This document shows positions 55,929 through 64,000 of a stretch of DNA of 64,000 nt, in pieces. Origin of the DNA: Crotalaria pallida. Its lineage: Eukaryota; Streptophyta; Magnoliopsida; Fabales; Fabaceae. Every line of letters starts with the position of its first letter. Positions within the stretch are counted from its first letter, which is position 1. A program made the position numbers and the translations under genes. The notes under the pieces were generated by a model, which had not been told where the DNA came from, made no database searches, and saw only the letters and a program-made list of their open reading frames with translations. The stretch covers positions 71,079,501 through 71,143,500 of the forward strand of contig CM075655.1 of the NCBI GenBank assembly GCA_037953625.1, in the 5' to 3' direction.

Positions 55929-56619
55929 TGTAACATCCCTAATTTTAATCCCTAGTATAGTTATAAGTTTTAATGAATTAAATATTTGTTTCTTGAAATC
56001 AATTATTTAGTTGTTGGGTATTTTTATAAAATACATTATGTTAATTACGAAAGTACCTTTAATTGTATTTTAAAGTAAATTCATTTAGAAAAATTACCCT
56101 ATTTGAATAATATACTTTCTATTCCTTACCTTGATTTTTACAAAGATATAATATTAAATAAAATTTTGTTATTTCCAAGTATCTAACTAATTTCTTACTT
56201 TATAGTTTTCCTATACGAAGCTATATGATGCTAAATTTTTATTATTAATATTTTTAGGAACAAATAAATAAATAAATGAATGGAAGTATATGTTTAAAAA
56301 AAAGGGGGGAAAAACGCGTGTGTTGTGCAAGTGGGTAGTAAACCCTATTTTCTTCCCCTTCTTCTCCAATGGAGTCGCCACCTTCCTTTCTCCCTCCTCA
56401 TCCAACCGCTCTCACTCCTTCGTCTCTCGGTCGTGCCCACCGCTGCCACCGCCAAGCACCATCACCCAACAAACTCGTGCTCTCTCTCTTGTTCCTTCTC
56501 TCGGTCGCTAGCTTTCTCTCCCCATTCGGTTCTCTCTCTCCCTCTCTCATGGTTGTTTCTTTCTCTTCCTTACACACCAGCGCTTGCTTCTCCATCACCG
56601 CGCGCCGCCGCCACGCTCG
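55929..56619 (+). mobile_element. LTR H: 5' part of a 3597-family LTR
   Basis: Begins TGTAACATCCCTAATTTTAA, the reverse complement of the 3597 LTR end (TTAAAATTCGGGATGTTACA), so it is in plus orientation. Later a GC/CT-rich leader appears (56370-56615), as in that family. Cut at 56619 by element D. Open frames in the leader are composition artefacts. Confidence 0.7.
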
Positions 56620-56887
56620 TGTAACACCCAAAAAATTTTAATCCCTGATTAATGAAATGTTAATTATAAAGTTTATTTATAATTAATTATTTCTATTCTA
56701 ATCTTTGATTAAAATTTGTGTTTAGGTTATTAGTAAATGTTTGAAATGTGTGAACATGATTTGGTGATTATTTTCTAGATGAAAATAAATATTTGCATAT
56801 TAGTCCTTGCTTTGGGATCTAGAAGTAATTTTAGGAAATATTTTGGAGGGAAAGAAAATAAAATAAATATTTTTCAAAAATTGACCA

Positions 56888-57059
56888 AAATACTCGAGTA
56901 TTTCTGGGAAGACTCGAGTATTCTGGTTAGAGTTGAATGAGTTAGTGCGTTTTGGTGAGTCACCACCAACGATTCCCGTCGTGTGACACGAAAACACCTC
57001 CAGCAACACGTCTCCACCTTCGTGTCGCCGTGCATGAGCTTCACGAATGGCTATTTAAG
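56888..57059 (+). promoter_or_regulatory. Element D promoter: CTCGAG palindrome pair plus TATA
   Basis: AAATACTCGAGTATTT (56888-56903, perfect 16-bp palindrome) and GACTCGAGTA (56911-56920), centres 20 bp apart, then GAGTTAGTGCGTTTTGGTGA, which matches element C after its ACCGGT pair. The TATA-like CTATTTAAG at 57051-57059 is about 130-160 bp downstream, the same distance as in C. Confidence 0.8.
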
Positions 57060-57956
57060 CCATGGTTGACGAATCAACCAACCCATTTGCTCAAATTGTG
57101 AAGAATTCATGCATTAGCATTCCTAAATCGTTCCAATCGATTCTCCCTCTTTGTTTTGATTCGAGTCACAAATCATACACTGATACAAAGCTCACATCAC
57201 GAGCTTTGTATAGACACAAAAATTGTGAGCTGAGAGTTCGTGTATTGGAAGAATCGAGGCTTGGAAGTTGGAGTTCGTTTGCTGTCAATAGTCTCTGGAG
57301 CTTACTTTGGTCATTGATTTTGGTAAGCTCACGCACCCTCTGAGTCTCAAACTTGTTTCTCTAGTTAGTATGTGTTGCAGAGAATCTAGAGAAACTAATT
57401 TACCCAATTCTTATTGTTATTTCATGTGTCAAAAAATTCGGTTTTGGTGCTCTACTCAAACTGCTCTGCTTGTTGGTGCTTGAAGTGGTTTTCTGTGTTG
57501 TGGAGCTTTTCTTTCCAAATTTTCTATTGGTACACGTCTGAGAGGTAAGGGGAAATCTTTCTATTCACTAGATAGAGTATAAATTGCATGAATTTGTTTA
57601 GAGAGCCACCAAGAGGCTCTAAGGGCTTAGTTTGAATACGGAAATTGGTTTGGAGACCAACCTGTGCTCTAAAATGGTTTTGAGCAAGTTTTATATGTTG
57701 CATGCAAGCTACTTGGAACTTTAAATCATGAGTATTCTGAGTATTATGCAAATTTGTATATTGAGTTGTGAATTTTCTAAGTTTTATGCATAATCTTGTG
57801 AATCTCTGTGAATTTTGTAAATTGATGTGCTCTAAGTGTTTGAACATGTTTAATATATGTTATATGAGTTCTGTTGATCATTGGATTGGATTAGAATTGG
57901 TTAGAAATGAAAATGGTATGTTAAAACTCAATTTTTCATTGTCCACTATCTGTCAA

Positions 57957-58266
57957 GACTCGAGTCTTTGACTCGAGACTCGAGTGATTTATGACGCACC
58001 AGTGCGTCTGTTGGCACCATCACTCGAGTATTTGGTCCGAGACTCGGGTATTTACTGATGCATCAATGAATTTTTCTGACGAACCACTCGAGTCCTGCAT
58101 GAACCACTCGAGTCTTCTGGGTTGAGGAACGACTCGAGTATTTTGAGAAAACCTGAAACAAGAACTTTTTGGAAATTGATGATCCCCTCGAGTTTTTCCA
58201 CAAACCACTCGAGTCTACTGGACAGTCTGAAGAACTACTCGAGTTATGTGAGAAGTACTCGAGTCT
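57957..58266. repeat. Cluster of eleven CTCGAG palindromes, paired at 20-21 bp
   Basis: Cores start at 57959, 57972, 57979, 58023, 58043 (CTCGGG), 58087, 58107, 58133, 58187, 58208, 58238 and 58258. Five pairs are 20 or 21 bp apart, and the first three pairs repeat at exactly 64 bp. It lies in the transcribed LTR part. The sequence just before it (CAATTTTTCATTGTCC...ATCTGTC) matches the flank of the ACCGGT pair at 53557 in element C. Confidence 0.85.
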
Positions 58267-58489
58267 TTTTGACCAGAGAACTTAAAATGCCATTTTTTTC
58301 TTTTGAACCATTTTATTTATGTTCAAATGATAATAATCCATATGATCATAAACTTAAAAGCAATTGATTGATGATGGTATGAAATCATTGGATTAATAAT
58401 GTGAGATATTATTAATTGAGATATACCAATCAATTCTTTTAAGTTAAGAAATTGCATTCATCCTGGAGTTCGAGTGTTAGATCGTTTTT

Positions 58490-58727
58490 CATGTTATGAT
58501 AACATGAGGAGGGCCTCTGGGAGTGCCAATTGACGACTTGCTTGATGACACATTATGGTGGACGATGTGGCCAGCGAGAGTAATATGCTGATGATATGGT
58601 TATTCCGTTAAGACGACGGGACGTTGCCCGAGGAGCACGTTATGTACCATTTCCAAGCTTGTCGTGTACATTCTAGGGTGAATGTACGAATTGTGTACAC
58701 CTAGGAGTACAACGCACTATTGAGTGC
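58490..58727 (+). repeat. Hairpin region of element D LTR
   Basis: CATGTTA-TGA-TAACATG (58490-58506, 7-3-7), a worn GGGCCTC-TGG-GAGTGCC (58511-58527), CACAT...ATGTG (58550-58570), GTACATTC-TAGGGT-GAATGTAC (58666-58687), TTGTGTAC...GTACAA (58691-58712) and GCACT-ATTG-AGTGC (58714-58727). In reverse complement these follow the order of the array in element C, with landmarks such as TGTGTCATCAAG conserved between hairpins while the stems differ. Confidence 0.7.
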
Positions 58728-59745
58728 TGATATGAAGTAAAGGATGGACGTCAGAGAGTGACAAAGATTGATGGAGTTAGGGTTGAGAGCTAGACTCATA
58801 CATCATGCCACTCATCTAATCTAACGTTGATAAATGAAAATAAGTACTTGCATCAAATATTTGCTAAGTGCTAAATGTGGTTGTTGATTATTGCTGCATA
58901 CATTTATATTTACCTTGTGTATTTATTTATGCTCTATTTATTATGTGTATAGAATTGCTTATCCCTGTGCCCTTGTAGGTGATGTCACGTTACATCGCTT
59001 GCATCGAGATCCGGCCACTTCCTAGTGGCATATGGATCTACGAGGATCACCGAGCGGTATTTGAGGGTGAGGTAGAGATTACCTTCTATCACCCCAAACC
59101 GCTGATTCGGTTTCGTCCTCGTAGGTTTAGGATCCCCATCATATACACTATGCATGTACCACCCTTTTACACTTACCATGGACCACCTCCCACACGACCA
59201 GCTCGCTCGTATCACTGTTTTCGATTCCGACCTACCCGCTCACACCCTTTTACTTCTAGAATCGTCCGAGAGGAGACTCCCCCATCTGTTCCGAGGAGTC
59301 CTATTAGGGTCTCGGCTTCACCAGACACTGTACCAGTGGTAGGGTACCCACTCCATCGGATGAGATTGAGGAGGACCCCGTCGAGGACGAGAGCGTAGGC
59401 GAACATGTCATGCATTCTACCCGGAGTCAGTGGAGGGACAATGATCCTTAGGTATGTTCATAGGGTAGATGATGAGGATCAGGGATCCGGTGTGTTTGCT
59501 GCTGAAGAGGAGATACTGCTGCTGATGATTGATGGTGACTGCTGCTACTACTAGGAGACTTCTACTACTACTACTGCTGCTGCTTATGATCAGCTTCAGA
59601 GCCTTGATTTTTGATATTTAGATATTGTATATATAGCTTTGAGAACTCTGGAGTGATGGTCTATTTTGATGTTATATATATGTATACAGTTTATGGACTT
59701 GTACTGGAACTTGGAGACTTCCGCTTGGACTATGTATTTATGTCT

Positions 59746-59777
<32 letters not shown>

Positions 59778-60189
59778 CTATGTTTATATTACAACTGGTT
59801 ACATAGTCCTATTATTACCGCTTACTCTGATAATGATTTTGAAAGAGTTTGGCTGTGATGTTTTAAAATGGTATCAGTTCCACAATGTGAAAGAATGGGT
59901 AGCATCACCTAAGTTATTATTACGTAAAGGAAATTTTAAAAAAGTAGATGCTATCTAATTTGTAAAATGAGTTCCTTGACAAAGAAAGCGTCGAATTCAA
60001 CATTTTAAATGAGACGACATCTATTCTCCAAGGATCCCATATTTTGGTTTGTACACCCGCTCTTTTAGAAAATGAAAAGGAAAAATTTAACCTTATATTT
60101 ACTATATTTAAACAAGTCCATATCTATTCGAGTAATTGTTAATTTATTACTCTATTAATTGGTATTATAAATGAGGGTGTCACACTGAG

Positions 60190-60201
60190 TGGTATCGGAG
60201 C
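60190..60201 (+). other. Element D primer-binding site (initiator Met tRNA)
   Basis: TGGTATCGGAGC, one mismatch from the standard TGGTATCAGAGC, five bases after the LTR. Confidence 0.85.
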
Positions 60202-60426
60202 AAAAGTCAGATCCTGTAGTAGTTGAAGTAGTCCCAGAAAGGTAGTCATCAACATCAAGTAGGTATCCACAGGGTATATTTATTGTTTTTGAATGGTAGT
60301 ATCTTGCTTGAATTAAGCAATAGATACAAATTGAATGCTTGTTTGGAGTTATTGTTAAAGCCTTAGTATAGGTTGTGTGATGAATGTTTCTTTAGTCCAT
60401 CATATGTTACCATAAGCCCATAGTGC

Positions 60427-63405
60427 ATGTCTATTATGACGACTAGAAACCAAAATCATAGTAACGCGATGTTAGAGAGAATCACCGCTGTGTTGGAGTC
60501 TATGCAGCAACGGCAACAACAGCAATCTCACCAACCACCGCAACCAGTTAATCCACCTCATCAGTGTAATGTTGGTAATGTCGAGGCTAAGAGTTTGACG
60601 GATTTTAGGAGTTGTAATCCACCTAAGTTCGAAGGAGAATTTAAGCCTGAGAAGGCTAATAAGTGGATTCATACTATGGATAAAATTTTCAGAACATTAG
60701 ACTGCACAGAAGCTCAGAAGGTGGCATATGCAGTTTATATGTTAGAAGACGAGGCTGAGAATTGGTGGAACCATACAGTTCAGCTCCTGCATTATGAAGG
60801 AAGGGATGTAAACTGGGGTGTGTTTATGGAGAAGTTTCTGAATAAATACTTTCCAGAAGATTTGAGGAGGAAGAAGGAAGTTGAGTTCTTGTAGCTGAAG
60901 CAAGGAGACATGAGTGTGGGTGAGTACGCAGCTAAGTTCGAGGAGTTGATGAAGTACTCTCCATATTACCAGAACAATCCAGATGAGAGAAGCAAATGTA
61001 TCAAGTTTGAAGGTGGCTTGAGGCCTAAACTGAAATCTATTTTCAGTTATCAACGGATTCAGAGCTTTCCTGCACTAATGGATATGTGTAGGATGTATGA
61101 GGAGGACAAAAAGGCAGAAGGGTTGCAAGCACCGGAGAAGAAAGACAATCAGAGTTATGGACCTCAGAGACGCAAAGATTTCAACAATCAAGGCAAAGGT
61201 CCATATGAGCACCGAGGAAAAGGCAAGGGAAAAGTTGGAGGAAATGATAGAAGTAATTTCCGGAGTGAGGCTCCCTATTGTGACAAGTGCAAGCATCGTC
61301 ATTAAGGCCATCTTTGTTGGGCGACAAGTGGTTGCTTCAATTGTGGAAAGCCGGGACATTTTGCGAAGGACTGCAAGGAACCGGTCAAGACCAATCCGAA
61401 GGGGGCAGCTTATAAGTCTGTGGTTCAAGGCAGAGTTACCATGCTTAGTGGTGTGGAAGCAAGCCAATCCTCTGATCTTGTGCAAGGTAATTACTTGCTG
61501 AATGGTCAATTTTTCCATGTGTTGTTTGATTCTGGTGCAACGCATTCATTTGTTTCTTATGAATGTGTAAATCGATTGAGGTTGCCCATGTCTGAATTTC
61601 CTTATACTCTTAAAGTAGAAACCCCTACTAATGCTCCTGTAGTTGTTTCTAGAGCATGTCTTAACTTTTGTATAGAAGTGTTAGGACAACTCTCTAGGGT
61701 AGATTTGATTTGCCTACCCTTATCGCAATTGGATGTGATCTTGGGAATGGACTGGTTAAGTCGAAACCAAGTGACCATTGATTGTGATAAGAAGATAGTT
61801 ATCTATAAAGACCCAAAACCTTCAGGCTATATGTGTTTGTTCAACATTGAAGTAGAAGAAGATGGCCAAAGGATTGAAGAGATTCCCGTTGTCAGAGATT
61901 TTCCTGAGATATTCGCAGATGAGATACCGGGTTTTCCACCTAAGAGAGAGATTGAGTTTGGAATCGATCTAGTTCCGGGGGCTGGTCCCATTTCTATTGC
62001 TCCTTATAGAATGGCACCACCGGAAATGGCTGAAATGAAGAAGCAGATTGAGGAGTTATTACAGAAGCAGATGATCCGACCCAGTGTGTCACCTTGGGGT
62101 GCTTCGGTTTTGTTTGTCAAAAAGAAAGATGGTAGCATGAGGATGTGTATTGATTACCGGTAGTTGAATAAGGTCACAATTAAGAACAAGTATCCTTTAC
62201 CAAGGATAGATGACCTTATGGATCAAGTTCGAGGGGCTTCAATATTTTCTAAGTTTGATCCGAGGTCGGGGTATCACCAGATCAGGATTAGAGAAGAGGA
62301 TATCTCAAAAACTGCATTTCGATCCCGATACGGACATTATGAGTATGTTGTGATGCCGTTCGGATTGACTAATGCACCATCTATTTTCATGGACTACATG
62401 AATCAAATCTTTAGACCCTATTTAGATTCATTCATGGTTGTGTTCATCGATGATATCCTAATTTATTCCAAAAGTTCGGAGGAGCATGTTGAACACTTAA
62501 GAATAGTGTTGAATGTCCTAAAGGAGAAGCAATTGTACGCCAAACTTGCAAAGTGTGAGTTCTGGCTGAGGGAAGTTAAGTTTTTAGGACATGTGATATC
62601 CAACAAGGGAATAGCTGTTGATCCGGCGAAGGTGAATTCAGTTTTACAATGGGAACAACCGAAGTCAGTCACGGAAGTGAGAAGTTTTCTTGGTTTGGCT
62701 GGGTACTACAGAAGATTCATAGAAGGTTTCTCAAAGATTGCGCTACCGTGGACGAAGTTAACTCGGAAAGACTAACCATTTATATGGGATGAGAAGTGCG
62801 AAAGGAGTTTCCGAGAGTTGAAGGAAAGATTGACATCATCTCCTGTGTTGATTTTGCCTGATCCACAGAAGAATTTTGAGGTGTACTATGATGCGTCAAA
62901 ACAAGGACTTGGGAGTGTGTTGATGCAAGATGGAAAGGTGGTAGCTTATGCCTCGAGACAACTAAAGGTTCATAAAATGAACTATCCAACTCATGATTTA
63001 GAGCTGGCAGCTGTTGTTCTTGCTCTAAAGATTTGGAGGCACTACCTCTATGGCACTACGTTTCAGGTATTTAGTGACCATAAGAGTTTAAAGTACCTTT
63101 TCGATCAGAAAGAGTTGAACATGAGGCAACGTCGATGGATGGAGTTCTTGAAGGATTATGAGTTTGAGCTTCATAACCATCCTGGGAAGGCAAAAGTTGT
63201 GGCGGATGCATTGAGTCGAAAAGCAATGCATATCAGTTCAATGATGATCAAAGAAGCTGCATTGATAGAAGAATTTAGAGATTTGAGATTGACGATGCAA
63301 GTGGAGCCGACAAGTATCAAGATGGGAATGTTGCAGATCGCAAATGAATTTAATGATTGTCTAGCAAGAGTACTAGGTCGACAAGTAATACAGATAGTAA
63401 GTGAG
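60427..63405 (+). pseudogene. Element D gag-pol (Tekay/Del-like), four in-frame stops, integrase missing
   Basis: A single frame runs throughout, broken by TAG 60892-60894, TAA 61303-61305, TAG 62161-62163 and TAA 62773-62775, with no frameshift. Gag: MTTRNQNHSNAMLERITAVL, then the core NPPKFEGEFKPEKANKWIHT and ENWWNHTVQLL; zinc knuckle CFNCGKPGHFAKDC near 61338-61380. Protease: VLFDSGATHSFVS near 61519. RT: MRMCIDYR, YVVMPFGLTNAPSIFMDYMN and VFIDDILIYSK near 62440. RNase H: YYDASKQGLGSVLM, and FSDHKSLKYLFDQKELNMRQ near 63070. After NDCLARVLGRQVIQIV the frame loses similarity, just before integrase. The domain order, CCHC knuckle and iMet site indicate a chromovirus of the Tekay/Del group. 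Confidence 0.93.
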
Positions 63406-64000
63406 TATCGTTCCACTTGGGGATTGCAAATTGTTTCTAATAACTTTTCACCAATTCGTAATTATTAATGCAACTTGTTATTGAATTTTAGAAGGAGAAG
63501 GAGAATTTAAATAATAAAAAAAATAAAAAGATTGAGGAGATAAGATGGTTAGAAAGCAATAGAAAAAGGTTAGGAACTTGGTTTCATTGTATGATTCACT
63601 TATTCAACTATAATTTAGATTTTCCTTTAATTCATGGACAATTCCTCTCAAATATCAATAATTAGATCTCTCTAACATTAACCTTTATTCTCTAAATACT
63701 TAATCCTTGATCTCTCAACAAATTACAATATTAGAAAATAACATATTCAGCACAAGGGAATTACCAAATCATATAATCATTCAATCATATCTCTATAACT
63801 AAACTGATTATACCGTTAATTACAAGGCCTATTCAAAATTCCTAACTTTCATTAAGAATTAAGAGATCCATAACATAAAGTGGTCAGTTTTACGTATACA
63901 ATAAAAACACAATTAACACATGAATTAAAAACAGGAAACACTAAATCATAAATCAAAATAAGTTACACCATACAATTTACACCATGTTCCTAACAAGAGG
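63406..64000. other. AT-rich end of window, no gene
   Basis: From about 63405 the sequence no longer fits element D; integrase would be expected here. It may be a further insertion (a plausible junction phrase is GTGAGTATCGTTCCACTTGG at 63400-63419) or a deletion. No termini, repeats or frames were identified. Confidence 0.4.

Larger units (their letters stand above)
56620..60184 (+). mobile_element. Element D 5' LTR, 3565 bp
   Basis: Begins TGTAACACCC and ends GGGTGTCACA; a primer-binding site follows. Five bases before it read GCTCG (expected TSD; the partner is outside the window). Order: AT-rich U3, palindrome pair (56888-56919), TATA-like CTATTTAAG (57051-57059), leader with eleven CTCGAG sites (57959-58263), hairpin region (58490-58727), GTGCCCTTGTAGGTGATG phrase (58967) and a CTG/CTA-rich stretch (59508-59590). 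Several blocks match element C's LTR. Confidence 0.9.

Noticed and set aside
56290..56641. Three overlapping frames, Ser/Pro/His-rich
   Set aside because: Leader of LTR H, CT-rich. No family resemblance and open in all phases.
58979..59398. 139-codon open frame in the element D LTR (MMSRYIACIEIRPLPSGIWI...)
   Set aside because: The homologous stretch of the element C LTR (around 52000-52130, minus strand) aligns at the start (GCCCTTATTAGGTGTTGATC against GCCCTTGTAGGTGATGTCAC) but has no corresponding frame. Not conserved, so probably chance.
59870..59882. TGGTATCAGTTCC inside the element D LTR, resembling an iMet primer-binding site
   Set aside because: Only the first 9 bases match, and the real site with correct spacing to the LTR end is at 60190.

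Overview
The window is repeat-dense nuclear DNA of a flowering plant, almost certainly pericentromeric or other heterochromatin. I see no intact host gene, rRNA or tRNA. The evidence is plant-type Ty3/gypsy, Ty1/copia and CACTA elements nested in one another with target-site duplications (TSDs), initiator-Met-tRNA primer-binding sites, TATA-type LTR promoters and plant-style introns. The species cannot be read from this; a legume is only a guess.

Layout. 1-6549: stacked long LTRs starting TGTAAC and ending GTTACA, including two clean solo LTRs (2016-3391, TSD AAGTG; 3597-6549, TSD CACAC). 6550-13477: low-coding sequence with a 400-bp inverted-repeat element (6691-7090) and a 4.2-kb non-autonomous CACTA element (8145-12308, TSD ATT). 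13478-29420: element A, a 15.9-kb Tat-lineage Ty3/gypsy retrotransposon (521-bp LTRs, TSD GATTG) with decayed gag, protease, RT, two RNase H domains and integrase, plus an antisense ORF. Its second RNase H is split by a 5.85-kb solo LTR (17592-23444, TSD AGCCA). 30568-37219: element B, a 6.65-kb non-coding element with the same primer-binding site, polypurine tract and LTR hairpin/TATA layout as A, plus a solo LTR of its family at 40185-40548 (TSD CACTT). 38642-40150 and 42699-44303: copia (SIRE-like) LTRs. 40756-55090: an old LTR (G) carrying the copia LTR at 42699 and element C (44760-54932, minus strand, 3.3-kb LTRs, wrecked pol). 55929-64000: another LTR (H) holding element D, a Tekay/Del-like Ty3/gypsy element with a 3.57-kb LTR, an iMet primer-binding site and a gag-pol frame broken by four stop codons, cut off before integrase.

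Most interesting signal. The long LTRs share a syntax I do not recognise from the literature. (1) Clusters of short perfect palindromes whose centres are 20-21 bp apart (sometimes about 11, 30 or 50), lying roughly 70-165 bp upstream of the TATA box and again in the transcribed part. Spacing is conserved but the palindrome word differs per element: TTCGCT..AGCGAA, ACAATCGATTGT, ACTCGAGT, TAACCGGTTA, TTAATCGATTAA. Elements C and D have homologous LTRs, yet at the same site one carries ACCGGT and the other CTCGAG. The same layout occurs in the copia LTRs. (2) In the transcribed LTR part of C, an array of about 20 hairpins with a near-constant 3-nt loop (CCA) and different, self-complementary stems. 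The homologous stretch of D keeps stems in place with different bases, which looks like compensatory change.

Functionally the window is a graveyard: no element here encodes a complete set of proteins. A and B look like a former autonomous/non-autonomous pair. In-frame stops in A and D are mostly of the kind expected from deamination of methylated cytosine.
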